Assembly (NCBI GenBank): GCA_014773175.1
Contig: VXCM01000926.1
Span: forward strand, 1-64,000
DNA from: Lucifuga dentata
Taxonomy: Eukaryota; Chordata; Actinopteri; Ophidiiformes; Bythitidae
Reading direction: 5' to 3'
Length of the DNA stretch: 64,000 nucleotides
In this document: positions 35,442 to 47,409 of the stretch, in pieces
Layout: each line of letters starts with the position of its first letter
How positions within the stretch are numbered: position 1 is the first letter of the stretch
Program-made: the position numbers and the translations under genes
Notes under the pieces: model-generated
Seen by the model: only the letters and a program-made list of their open reading frames with translations
Told to the model about the DNA's origin: nothing
The model's database searches: none

Positions 35442-36083
35442 TCAAAGGACCATACTGGTGAGTTTGCAACTTTAAGCCCAATAAATACCACCAGCACACA
35501 TATTAACATTACTAACAAAACATTAAACCATATATTAGTTTTCCTGTTATTTTTCCAAATCTCCTGATCTTTCAAAATCAAATGTTCAGGTGATACACCC
35601 ACCTTAAAATTCAGTGTTTCACCTTCTAACACTNCTTTCAAAATCAAATGTTCAGGTGATACACCCACCTTAAAATTCAGTGTTTCACCTTCTAACACTT
35701 TTGCACAATTGTATAATGCATGGGCATTTTAATTTCTTGGTAAAAGTCATCTTCTCCTGGGACTATATTCCTTGGCTAAAACATACATTGTCGTCTGTGC
35801 AACTCTGTGTTGGACGGTTAAATAAAGTTACTTCGACTGAAAAAAAAAAAAAACCCTAATTGATTGATGTTGTATTACCTGTCTAAGAGTGTTTCAAGTC
35901 TATACAAATTGATTAGTAGCATACTAGAATGAACTGAAACCAAATGTAGTCTGGAAGGTAGGAAAAATAATTCTAAAATGTACCATTCCAGTCGTTTTGA
36001 GAAATGTTTGTCAGTAATGTTACATGTAAACCGGTTGTACATATTGGGCTCGAATGTACACAGTCACCTGTGTGTTCCCTTAA
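35442..36083 (+). mobile_element. MITE family A, copy A9
   Basis: Left end AGGACCATACTGGTGAGTTT after TCAA (decayed TTAA); right end ACCTGTGTGTTCCC followed by TTAA. About 65 bp (35569-35633) is repeated exactly after the N at 35634, so the real element is shorter than it appears. Standard internal landmarks are present. Confidence 0.88.
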
Positions 36084-38120
36084 GGAGGATAGAACAGGAT
36101 GCCTCACCACCATTGCTCCTAACATCCCAGTCATGTGGATGTAGGTGGATAAATTCCGCCATAATGAATCCAGATTAAGGAATGAGCTCTGGATTGAAGG
36201 TACTTGCAGTTGCTTTGCTAATTATCAGAAGTGTTCAAAGGTTGCAAGCAGACAGGTTAAGGATCACACGCTGCAATAATGTGATTAGGTAAGAAAGGGT
36301 GCTATGTGTTAAGTTGGTGAAGAAAAGCAGATACAGAATTGAGTTTCGAGACAGTATTATATGGTAAAAAGGTGGTAACTTAGCCTGATTGTCCAGATAG
36401 TTTGAGTGGAAATTTCTATAATGGAGAGTGATCAAGCCAAGAGAGCATGCAGAGAGAGAAACAGAGAGAGAGAGAGAGAGAGAGAGTTGACTGTCTGAAA
36501 TAGAACACTGAAAATCTGCCAGAAAAGTCTGGCCAAGTCAGCCTAGACGCAGACTAATCTGTGTGCCAAATCATGCTTCTCTGTTCATGGATGCTTCAAA
36601 CTACTAAACATTAACATGCATTTACAGTAATCTAATTTATGTGAAACCTGGATATTGCCTGTAATTCCACATATGAGCATTTTGTAACAGATTCATGAGA
36701 TAGAACTGAAATGTTTAGAATGCTGGGTGCTGTTTAGTGGTGCAGCCAGAACAGAGCAGCAAATGTCCTGGAACAGGAAGAGCTCACTGTGCCAATAATT
36801 CCCATTTTGAACTGGTCTTATTTTGTTTTACAGTCTATTGGTCATTTTTCCTCTACATAATAATTTAGTAAATTTGTTCATTATCAAATGAACAGCAAAC
36901 AAGTTTCTGTTATATTTTATTGGTCCATTTAAACCTGTCAGTCTTTATTGTTGACACAATAAAGCCTAATAGGCTTATTAAATAGACTTGGCAGTTATGT
37001 GCTTGAAGACAAAAGCCTGTCAGCAAACAACATTTTCATTGTTTTCTACTTAACCTGGCATTGTTGTGAAATGCTTGCAGCTTTTTGTTGCATGACATTT
37101 ATTTATTGTTTTCTTGGCAGGGGCGATGCATACAACATTGCGTCTATACCACAGCTATGGCCTCTGGATGATCTGCTGTAATCACATGGAAAAAGATACT
37201 TGAAAACTCATGATAAGTCCAGAGATGTCTTGAATTTAGTCAGCATTTTGGGTTTGTGACTTTTGGAAAGAGCAGGAAGTCCTTTCAAGAGACATTTTCT
37301 GCTGTGACACTGTTCAATAAATCCATCTCTGGCGTATAATGTTCACCAGAGCATCAAAGTATTTATGGTCTGATTTGTTTCTGGGCTGTTTTAAGGTGTA
37401 CCTCAGCATGCCTGATACCGTATTCAAAGTTTCCATGGCTGATTTGAATGGTAAGAAGAATAACGTTCTGGGCTAGTGAGTGTAATGATGCACAAAGCTG
37501 AAATGACTTCAGGGAAACCGAGCTTGTTTCTGAGAAGCAGACGAGACCGCTGAACGTGTTGATGACTGTGGTCCCTCTGCCTCTATGAAATATCTCTGTC
37601 TCATCCCTGTTCCTCTTGGCCTCAGGACATGCTGAAACCTCTTTTTTAAAAGAATTGTTGAGCCTGTAAAAGACTTCTCGTTCTGCGTCTTTCCCCGCCT
37701 TTCAAATCAACAGGTGTCATGTCTAGGAGACAATTTGTCAACAAGCACAGACGTGTAAAGGGAATGATGGGGCGGAAAGAAAAATGAGCGATTTACCAAA
37801 GAAAGGATGAAGAAAATGAAAAGAAGCTGGTTTATAAGATGTTTTTAAGCATGCATAAGCAATATTTTTTGAATAAGAAGGAAACTGTGACAAAAAGATG
37901 GATAAGAAGGAAAGAAGGACCCAATGAAGGAGGGATGATCAATGGAATGACAGAAGGACAAAGGGATGATAGGAACTCATGTCTCCCAAAATCAATGTCA
38001 AACTCAACCCTTCATTTCTTGATGCTGTGCATAGAGGTGCAAATAACTATCGACATGGTATCATTCTACCTCCTACTCTACCTTTTGGTCCTTCCCCATC
38101 AGACAAGTGACATTCTCACA
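36084..38120. other. Unannotated stretch
   Basis: A (GA)n run at 36464-36486 and a purine-rich block at about 37745-37985. No gene or dispersed repeat recognised. Confidence 0.6.
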
Positions 38121-38124
38121 AGTT

Positions 38125-38330
38125 AGGGGATGTTTACGTCCGCCAAGGAGGTTATGTGATCACCGACATTTGTTTGTCTATTCTGTCAGAGCAGTATGTC
38201 TTGAAAAGTTATGGACTGAGTTGGATGAAATTTGGGAGACAGATAGGTAATATCAGGAGAAAGAAGTGATGAAATTTTGGAGGTGATCCAAATCACATTC
38301 CAGGATCCAGAAGAAGTTTTAGCCTATAAC
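38125..38330. repeat. Old dispersed repeat ('cgccaaggaggttatg' type)
   Basis: The chain GTCCGCCAAGGAGGTTATGT, TTGTTTGTCTATTCTGTC, TGGATGAAATTTGGGAGA, GAAATTTTGGAGGTGATCC and ATTCCAGGATCCAGAAGAAG follows, in order, a motif string I know from many animal genomes ('gccaaggaggttatgttttcac ... ggatgaaatttt ... tggtgatccggatcac ... gggatcc'). Element class is not known to me. This copy is degraded and non-coding. Confidence 0.6.
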
Positions 38331-38434
38331 TGGACTGCATATAAGCAGTACGCAGGTGTGTATGCACACTCTAAAATGGAAAATACATTGCTGCTCTCCC
38401 ATGAGCACTCACTTCAATGCCTATTGAGAGACAG

Positions 38435-38468
38435 TGAGAGAGAGAGAGAGAGAGAGAAAGCCTGCATG

Positions 38469-38505
<37 letters not shown>
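38435..38505. repeat. (GA)n facing (CT)n, inverted pair
   Basis: A 24-base GA run (38435-38458) and a 37-base CT run (38469-38505) are separated by only about 10 bases, so the two can pair as a hairpin or cruciform. Confidence 0.95.
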
Positions 38506-38507
<2 letters not shown>

Positions 38508-38659
38508 TCTATCTTTCTCTCTTTATCTCCATCTCTTTCTCTCTCTCCCCCTCTCTATGTCTGTCTGTCTCTCTCCCTTCAATTTGATAACTGATTAATC
38601 GTACCTGAACACGTTCACCTGAAAGAAAGCAGAGGTACCTGCTTACTATACTTTGAATA

Positions 38660-38740
38660 TTGCTAACCTTGTGGGGACCAAATTTCAACCCCAGATGACT
38701 GTCCCTGCACACACACACACAGACACACACACACAAACTT
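38660..38740. repeat. Short relative of the 26796-26975 repeat
   Basis: It contains CTTGTGGGGACCAAATTTC and a following (CA)n run at 38708-38734. Too short for firm assignment. Confidence 0.4.
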
Positions 38741-38789
38741 GCACCATCTGCACTCGTGATTGTTTGAATGGAAAGGGAGCTAAACATGA

Positions 38790-39115
38790 AGGAAAAGCTC
38801 TCAATTTACCTGTTGATCTATGTTCTTAGCCTCATCGATGGCCATGAGCTCTGGATACTGAGTGGAAGACACAAGCTCCTGAAATGAGTTTCCTCAGCAG
38901 GGTGTCTTGGCTCATCCGTAGGGACAGGTTGAGGAGGGAGCTCAGAGTAGAACCATTACTCCTTAATGCCACGTGACATTGATCGGCCTCCATGGGGGTT
39001 TTATATTGGAACATCCAACTGGGAGGAAACCACAAAGCAGACCTGCAACACACTGGAGGGATTGCAGTATATATCCTATCTTGCCTGGCACATCTTGGAA
39101 ATGTGTCAGTGCAGT
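38790..39115 (+). pseudogene. LINE reverse transcriptase fragment, degraded
   Basis: Same family as 19218-19957. Landmarks shared in order include AGCTCTCAATTTAC, GGCCATGAGCTCTGG, TTTCCTCAGCAGGGTGTCT, CATCCAACTGGGAGG and ACACTGGAGGGATT. A short in-frame piece reads RRELRVEPLLLN, the conserved 'REELRVEPLLL' region. Frameshifts, stops and deletions throughout. No tail or target duplication found. Confidence 0.85.
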
Positions 39116-39761
39116 TAGATTAATACATTATGATCACCCTTCCTTTAAATCAAGATTGATTTATTATAATTAGTGCTTTTTGACCTGAATCATTGCCTCT
39201 GCAGCAGTTCAACTGTCTTTTGCTTGCTTGCGATAAAACAGCAGTAGGGTTTGTAGTAATAGCAGTTTGGGGGTTATTGCTTCTGTCTTTATTGCTGTTA
39301 GCAGTATTACACATTTCTACTCACCAGAAGGCTCCAAGTTTAATGCTGTAATGTTTGCCTATTAAGTAGTTTAAGAAAAGAAGCAGCTGCTGTGCATAGA
39401 GGCAATCCTAACAACATTACAGAAAGATGCAGGATATATGCATGATGGAAGATAGAGTGAAGTAATCCTGTAAGATTTCATGCTCAGTGGTTTTACTTTT
39501 CACTGGACCATTTGGCTGAAGTGCAATAACGAGAAGCAGGTTGAAACTTATTTTCCAAATTGCCTTTTTACTCTTGACCAGTCAAGTGGATAGTTACTCA
39601 TGTAGGCCAGCATATGGAAGCTGATTTTTACAGTCTCATAGTGTCGGAAACATCAGTTAAATATAAACCAAGTCTGGGAAAAAGATTCATCTGCAAAGGC
39701 ATCCTTATAAACTCAGTTGGTTTACCAGAAAGTACCACATGAGCTATCCACAACACCCATG

Positions 39762-39768
<7 letters not shown>

Positions 39769-39810
<42 letters not shown>
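39769..39810. repeat. (GC)n(AC)n alternating purine-pyrimidine run
   Basis: A short GCGCGC leader passes into a pure AC run of about 17 units. Long alternation of this type is known to favour Z-DNA. Confidence 0.95.
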
Positions 39811-39813
<3 letters not shown>

Positions 39814-40219
39814 TTCCTTGGTACAAGTAATCAATTGGGCAACAGGACCAGAATAGATGGCAAACCATAATTGCAAGGCAGCATTTAATGTGCAAGTAGC
39901 ATAATGTTTAGTTGGTTTCCTTAGAAAACATATTTACTGCCTATAACTACATGCTATGTTTATTTATGTGAAACATTATGCAATTAATGAACAATAAATG
40001 AGTTCCCCTGGAATGAAAACTGAGACAAGAGTTTCCCTCTTTTTCCATCCACAATGTTTGGAATGAAAACACTTGCATTTGCCTTTCATCGCTGAACACA
40101 GTTTGAAGTTGCATTTACATCAGTTTGACCGTCACACTGGATCTCATGGAACTACCCCTTCTGCTGTGTTATTACACTAATGAGAATGCCTACGAAGAGA
40201 CTGACAACCTTGTTAGAGG

Positions 40220-40222
<3 letters not shown>

Positions 40223-40300
<78 letters not shown>

Positions 40301-40304
40301 TGTA
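40223..40304. repeat. (GA)n followed by (GT)n
   Basis: A pure GA run (40223-40262) passes through GTGA into a GT run to about 40304. Confidence 0.97.
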
Positions 40305-40723
40305 TGATTAGCTGGGTATATGGGTTATCAAATGAGCACTTCCTATCACAGATGTTTCATTAAATTAAGCCCACAACACCTCCAGAAGGCTCAGCGGTAA
40401 CTTCTGCTACCCCAGAGCCTCAATACTGCTACTTAATGTACTGACGGCAACATGTTTGACTTACTTCAGCCGTCATTTTAAAACAGATTGGGCTTCCTAC
40501 AACAATATGTCCATCAACACCTTTTGGCTTCCATAAAATAAGGCAGGACTGAAGGTTGTAGCAGAACTTTCAGGGCAAAAAGACATCTTGTCTTGTAAGA
40601 CGTGGTGGCTCAGGTTATTTCATTCTTGGCGCAGGGCTCCCAAAGTGAACTTTTGTTTGCTGTTTTCTACTTCTGATACACCTGGCTGTAATTGAACCAA
40701 ATATCACATGACTGGTATGTCAC

Positions 40724-41441
40724 CTGTGGACCCCAGTGGTGACAACTGTGAGAATAATGTAACATGTGGCCTCAAGTTACTAATGCTGCAAATGAGATAA
40801 CATCTTGTAGCCACGACTAATTAGTACATGGGAACAAGATATGTAAATTATAACCACAAGACAGGTATAGTGTGGCCACGAGTTACTATTGCGTGGGTAT
40901 GAGATAATGAGAATGAGCATGGCCACAAATTATTGTTACATGTGTACAACTTAATTATAAACATGACACGACTATCTAGTCACACCTAAAAAATTGATTG
41001 TGCACTTGTTCTAAACTTTAACTGCTTTGAAACAGCTGGAGGCTGTTGGAAGCGATCGTGTGGGAGTGTATTACACTTTGTTTGTCACAANGCTTTGAAA
41101 CAGCTGGAGGCTGTTGGAAGCGATCGTGTGGGAGTGTATTACACTTTGTTTGTCACAATCAACAATAAAGTGTTTCCGAAAAAGACATTACAGATTAATT
41201 GCAAACATTTATGAGCCATAAGAGTAGGTTATTTCTGTTTATAATTAAGTTGTTACCACGCAGTAGTAGCTAGTAGCCATGCTTTAAGTATCTCATGGCC
41301 ATGCAGTAGTAGCTCATGGCCACGCTTTAATTGTCTCATTGCCACAATTTAATTATCTCGTTTGCATGCATCATGCATTAGTAAGTCATAGCCATATTTT
41401 TATTTTTGTTTTCACAAATGTCACCACTGGGGCTCCGTAGT
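40724..41441. mobile_element. Foldback-type element with GTGGCCACGAG-like units
   Basis: The left end GGACCCCAGTGGTGACAACT and the reverse-complemented right end GGAGCCCCAGTGGTGACATT are inverted repeats. Inside both arms lie degenerate units built on GTGGCCACGAG, TTACTAATGC/TTACTATTGCG and TGAGATAAT (left), and the mirrored AGTAGTAGCTCATGGCCACG, TTTAATTGTCTCATTGCC (right). The centre (about 40980-41200) is unrelated unique sequence. About 69 bp before the N at 41091 is repeated exactly after it. No reading frame. Confidence 0.75.
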
Positions 41442-42566
41442 CACCAGTGAGGGGCTGGCTGGTAGAGCTCAAATTTAGGTTTGGTTCATTCATTACTTCC
41501 TCTGCTGGTGGAGCAACATGTCTAAACTCTGCACGTCAAATAAAAGAGAAAATTCTCCATCCTTCCTATTCTGATTTAGAAGATAAACAAACTTCTCTGC
41601 CTCTTTTCTCCTTCTCTGCTTCTCTGCCTCTTTTTTATTGCTAAATAAACTATAGCCACTGCCGACTCCTCTCTCCATTGATCTGTCTTCTGCTAACTGA
41701 CAACTTATGACCATTGTGCACATTAAAAAGAAGTCCAATTCTTAGAGCCTATAATACTGTATTAATCATGAATAAATCAAACTTATAAATGTATATAACA
41801 CATGAAATACAGTGAAAGGCTTTCCCAGACTCCTATGAGCTCTATGGTATTGATAACAGTTTAAAAGAAAGTTATAATTCATAATGAGAGTCTGTTGGGG
41901 TGTTTCCATTTCTCCAGCACTGTTCTGACTTCACAAATGCTTTAAATCAAGATGTGAATAAATGTTAATTAATTGCAGAAACATCTTGACACCATTGGGA
42001 CTAACTCATTGCAAGTTGTACTGTATAACAGCATCAGCTAAATGCTTTAAATATAAACATATATTTGCAAAGTTTGATTTTTGTTACAATAACATAGACA
42101 AGTGGACTCAAATGTCTGTAATAACTTATTGTTAGAATGGCGTGTTGTACGTCAGCAGGGACAACTGACAGCAAAAGATAAAGTTTGTAACTTTAAAGGA
42201 GCATACCGATTATCCTTTATGTTGGAACTCAATAAATAGAGCCTGCAGCAGAAACAGAAGTCATGTGACCCAGAAATTGATCAAAGTCTTTCAATCTATA
42301 ATAAGTATCTCTGTGAGGATCAGAAAATGTTAGGAAGAAACTTTGCAGCACATCTGTCATTTAGATGAACATTTGAAATGTCTTAGATTTGATGCTGCAG
42401 CTGATTTGGTGGGACTGTAAAAGGATGATACAGTATAGTGGAAGACTTATTACCTCAAAAAATATAGGAGGTAATTTGCAGTTGAATTTTTACTGTACAA
42501 ATTATAGACGACAGACACAGATTTATTACAGATGACATGAGGTAATATTAATTCCTTGCAAAGGAT
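41442..42566. other. Unannotated stretch with a MITE A terminal fragment
   Basis: At 42193-42255, TTAA followed by AGGAGCATACCGATTATCC and ACTCAATAAATAGAGCCTGC resembles one family A terminus only. The remainder has no recognised feature. Confidence 0.5.
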
Positions 42567-43226
42567 TTAAAGGACCATACCGGCCATTTTGCATGGTTCA
42601 GCCTAATATATTCAATTTTCATACATGTTATGTTACTGACAATCATTTCCCAAAGGATAAAACTATTTCAGCTTTCCTGATATTTTGCAAAATCTCTGAA
42701 GAGATTTCAAAATCAAATATTCAAGCGATACACCCATCTTAAAAATCAATGTTTTGCCTGCTAATAGCTATGCAGCCTCATGAAGTCACGATCATTTAAA
42801 TTTTTCAATAAACGCAGGTCTTCTTTTGGGACTATATTTCCCAGTGGAGACATACATTNATTTAAATTTTTCAATAAACGCAGGTCTTCTTTTGGGACTA
42901 TATTTCCCAGTGGAGACATACATTCCCTCCATGCTTTTTATTGCACTTAAATGCTAAAATTACGTAACTTAAAAAAAAAAAACCCTGAATACATGTTTTG
43001 TTCGCAATGATGGATTACCTATTCCAAGAACATTTCAAGTATCAACAAGCTGATTTTAATATACCAGAATGAACTGAAACCAATGGCGGTGTGGAAGGTA
43101 GGAATTTTTTTTTTTTTTAATTCACCGTTCCAGTAGTATGCTTTGGGAAATGTCTGTCAACGTTAAATGTATGAAAATTGAATATATTAGGCTCAAATGT
43201 GCAAAATGGCTGGTATGGTCCTTTAA
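42567..43226 (+). mobile_element. MITE family A, copy A10 (second subfamily)
   Basis: Bounded by TTAA at 42567-42570 and 43223-43226. The left end is AGGACCATACCGGCCATTTT; the right end is GGCTGGTATGGTCCT. It shares CTAAAATTACGTAACT before the A-tract with copy A7 instead of the TTAAATAAAGTTACTTCGAC of other copies. An exact duplication surrounds the N at 42859. Confidence 0.9.
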
Positions 43227-44114
43227 GTTAACAGCTCTTAACAGAGCCTGTCTGTCTCTGTTTCTACCCACCAGACTGTGTGTGTGAGTAAGAACTCACG
43301 CAATTCACCATGGGGAATATAAATCTAAACTTTGCAACAGTGAAAGTGTGTGCATGTTTGTGTGTCTGGGGCTTTCAGATGGGGAAAAAAGATAGGAAGA
43401 CAAAAGAAAGTGAAAGATATAAGAAGAAGTTAAATCAAAGGATTTGAAGGGGCTGAACAAGCAAAAATGAGCAATCTCTGTCTGCTCTAGAACAGCTGTT
43501 GAACATCTGGCATGCGCCAATCAGATCTCTGGGAACATGAGTGCCATAGAGCCGACATGCAGAAAGTGGGAGAAGGAAAGAGAAGAATGCTTGAAGTCAT
43601 CTAATGGGAATGTGAGTGGGAATTGAGAGTTGAAAAGAAATGGCGAGACAGTGTAAAGAAGAGAGGAAAGGACAGAAAGATTTATAGGAGGAGAGGAAGA
43701 CTGTAGGAGAAGTAAAAAGCATTTGAAAGGAGTGAGACTGTGAATGAGATGAGCGAGGGGTGGAGAGACATAAAAACATTGAGAGTCGTCAAGGGAGAGA
43801 GAAGACTGAGAAGTGTGTGTGTGTGAGAGAGAGAGAGAGAGATGAGATGAGAGGATAAGTCTCCAGAGCAGTAAACTTAATTAAAGATTTTTTTTTCAGG
43901 CGACTGACGACGAACACTTTGGTGGATGAGAAAAGAGGAGAAGAGGAGTGAAGTGAGGGATAATGGGCAAGAGGCCCAGAAAGATAAAAAGTAAGAAAAA
44001 GAGAGAGCCAAAAAGTTTATAAGACTATGAATAGTGTGGCCGAGAGAGAGAGAGAATGAGTAATTCTGTAGATTAAGCAAACAGAATCACACCAATTTTG
44101 TGTATGCGTGTGTA

Positions 44115-44168
<54 letters not shown>

Positions 44169-44683
44169 GGGCAAAAGCTAACACAACATAAGAAACGTGT
44201 CTGTGTTTTTTAATAGATTATACCTTGTTAAAGTCCCAGTGCTTATTTTTTTAACTATAGAAATTAAGTAATGCAATTTGTCCAAATGAAAAACATATTC
44301 ACGTTTTTCCAGTGTGTTCTCACAATCAACCGATGAAAAAAACAAAACAAACAAAAAAAAAAAAAANAAAAAAAAAAAAAACAACTTTATTATCAGAAAA
44401 CATTAATAATTTAGATGTAATCCAGGATTATGTTTACAGTTAATTACCTGTGTGTATCCTGCATTTGTTTGAAGTGTTGGCTGTGCAACTCCTCCAGAAT
44501 TAACAGTGTGCATTTGCAATATGCCAGTACCTAAAAATATAATGGGAGCAGTAATATTAGCTTTTGTGACATCAGCATGTAGTACAGTGCATGAAATGCT
44601 CAGGAAGAAGCTGATCAAGCATGGATGCCTGTAACGGTTCATACAACATTTCCATTGTCACCATTGCTGCTGTTTCTTTTCCG
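43227..44683. other. Unannotated stretch with purine-rich block and microsatellites
   Basis: From about 43370 to 44060 the plus strand is strongly purine-rich, giving several spurious serine/leucine-rich minus-strand frames. It also holds a (GT)n(GA)n run at 43816-43842 and poly-A with an N at 44367. No gene recognised. Confidence 0.6.
44118..44168. repeat. (GT)n microsatellite
   Basis: About 24 uninterrupted units. Confidence 0.97.
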
Positions 44684-45203
44684 TTAAAGCACCATACTCG
44701 TGAGTTTACATGTTTAGACCCAATATCTACAACCTGCATACATGTTACTGACAGCCAATTTCCAAAACATAAAACCATATTTTAGTTTCCCTGTTATTTT
44801 TTCAAATCCCCTAATCTTTCAAAATCAAATGTTCAGGTNACCATATTTTAGTTTCCCTGTTATTTTTTCAAATCCCCTAATCTTTCAAAATCAAATGTTC
44901 AGGTGGTAACACCCACCTTAAAATTCAATGTTTCGCCTTCTAACACTTATGCACAATTGTCGAAACATGGCCATTTTAATTTCTCTGTAAAAGCCATCCG
45001 TCTTCTATTTGAACTACATTTCCTTGTGGAGACAAATTGTTTTCTGTGCAGCTTAATGTTGGACCCGTTAAATAAAGTTACTTCGACAAAAAATAAGAAT
45101 TATATTTGGTTTGCTGTGATGACTTACTTACTTCAAGTTTCAAGTCTCTACAAGTTGAATTTAATAGCATACTGGAATGAACTGAAACCAATGGCAGGCT
45201 GAA

Positions 45204-45234
<31 letters not shown>

Positions 45235-45353
45235 NGGGGATCTAAAATTTAGCGCCTCCAGTAGGTATATTTTGGGAAGTAGTTTCAGTAACGTAACATG
45301 TAAACGGGTTGTATATATCGGGTTTAAATGTGCTATATAGTATTATCCTTTAA
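44684..45353 (+). mobile_element. MITE family A, copy A11
   Basis: TTAA plus AGCACCATACTCGTGAGTTT on the left; TATAGTATTATCCT plus TTAA on the right. The landmark TTAAATAAAGTTACTTCGAC with a short A-tract is present. An exact duplication surrounds the N at 44839, and a GT run ending in an N lies at 45206-45235. Confidence 0.88.
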
Positions 45354-47409
45354 TAATATAAGTAATATGCTGATCTTTTTGTCTGCATTCAATCGCCATC
45401 TTATTTTGCTACATGCTTCCTCAAATGATTAAACTTTTTCTTGCCCTGAATTTAGTCTCATAGGCATTACAGTATGTACCACCAGGATGTGTACTTTCAC
45501 CAACCTATCAACTAGTTCTGTTCACGTTTATGCTATATATGTTTAAGGATATGGATGGGGTGAGGTCAGCAAATCCTACCAAAGGAAGTGTGATTTGTGT
45601 GTATGAGTGAACCAGCCTTCCTCCGTGTACAGTGGTGATAACAGGAGTATCTCCAGTCTCTTCTTTTATTCTACTGTATATAAATCAGGCTAAGCCAAGA
45701 CTTATTTATAGCAACTGCCTTGGGAGTAGTTGCAGAGGAGTGTTTTACACACTCTGATACACACATTTGGGAACTGACTGGTACCAAGCAGTGACCTGTA
45801 ATACTGGACACATGGAAAAGTCCACCAAAGCAGCTTTTAGAATTTACTTCAGTTATACTTCTTGAGTATAAGGGCTTGTGCTGTGGCTGTTATCAGTCTG
45901 TTACTCTGAGCTGAAAAGTTCAAGATGCTGGTGGACCTGAATGGTAGTGAGATGCATGGGTGTGATTTCTTTGGGCTGGTCTGAACACAGAAATCACACT
46001 TTAGCAAAGACCAAAAAAAATCAACCCTCTTGAGGAAGTAGTCTTGGTGTGGTCACAAACAAACATGGTGTGAACCGAGGTGGTGTGAACATGCTCTAAT
46101 GTTAGATAAGACACCACCAGAGCATTGTTGATTTGGAACTAAAGAGGGTTAGGTGCACATGGTTAAATCTCTCACACAGGGTCATTAAATAGTAAATATG
46201 ATCATGCTTCACCAATATTGGAGTTATTGCATAGATAATACATTAGATTACATTAAATAAACTAGTAACTGATAACAATCAAGCCAATTCAAATGATCCA
46301 GAATGTAGCAGCATGTCTGCCTAAAAGGGCTAAATGAAGGGCAAAACAAAGCCCACTCCATACAGCAAATGGCCAGGAGTGTTGAGGTGTGGCTGGTGTG
46401 GATGTGTGCCATCATATCATATATAACCCAGCTCTTCTGAAGCATATTGAGGTCTTTGGTAACTCAGTTCTTCTGTCTTTAAACCTTTCTACAAACTATG
46501 CAATTTTGGAACAATTGTGAGAGAAATGTGAAGGAGTCCCTGATTGTAGATCCAAAACAGTGGTCTTACATCTCATGACATTCCACAGATGGTGGGTTTA
46601 GTGCTCTTGTGACCAAAGACAAACCTGCAGCAAGTCAGAACTTCAGGACCAATATCTCACAGTGTGACTGCTGCTACGAGCCACGTCTGGAAACCAACCA
46701 ATGGGAATACAACATGAAATTTCATGAGGACGTGTTTGAAGTTCAAACACTGTAATAATCATGACAACTCTCTGTTTATCATGTATATATAGTGTGTGTT
46801 TGCCTGTGTGTGTCTGTATGGGTCACAAAAAGTGTGTGAATGACAGTGTGCACATGAGAGAGAGAGAGAGAGAGATCCCCACAGTTCCATTATAATAAAA
46901 TGAATTAAATTCATCTGGGAATTCTGAGCATGTTCGCTGTTCTGAGCAGTTCAACATGAGTGGAAAGGAGAGACACCTGCTGCAGGTAGAGAACCATGTC
47001 TCATTCTACTTACAGCAGCACACAAACAACCCATCCTCACCACATCTTTGTAAGAATCAGGAAATAGCAAATGACACTAAAGAGGCACTGTAGGTTTGGG
47101 AGCACAGACACTGTACTCACAAACAAGTGTGGTGTGTGTGTGTGTGCGTGTGTGCATGAGTGCGTGCGTGCATGCGTGCACGCACTATATAAACTATTTC
47201 TCTGAAATGAAGACAAAAATAGTGATCATGCTGTGAATGAATGCTGTGCAGCTCTGTAGTTGCATAGATTTTGCCTTCTAGTCGTGGTGCTACATTTCAC
47301 CACACATTCATCTCACAATCTGACACGAATCAAACTTGATCTTGTAGAGTTTGATGCAGATATCTATCTTCCACAGTGTGCTGTGGAGTGAACCTATGAT
47401 TGCTCTAGT
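45354..47409. other. Mostly unannotated; possible L2 scrap
   Basis: Around 46280-46330 the plus strand reads KPIQMIQNVAACLPKRAK, resembling the 'LQLIQNAAARLL' segment of L2-type reverse transcriptases, but the frame closes at once. Microsatellites: GA at 46855-46876 and GT/GC at 47130-47185. Otherwise nothing recognised. Confidence 0.4.

Larger units (their letters stand above)
39116..40723. other. Unannotated stretch
   Basis: Apart from two microsatellites listed separately, no gene or dispersed repeat was recognised. Confidence 0.6.

Noticed and set aside
35294..35698. 134-codon minus-strand frame with an internal protein repeat
   Set aside because: The repeat is the N-joined duplication at 35634 inside a MITE.
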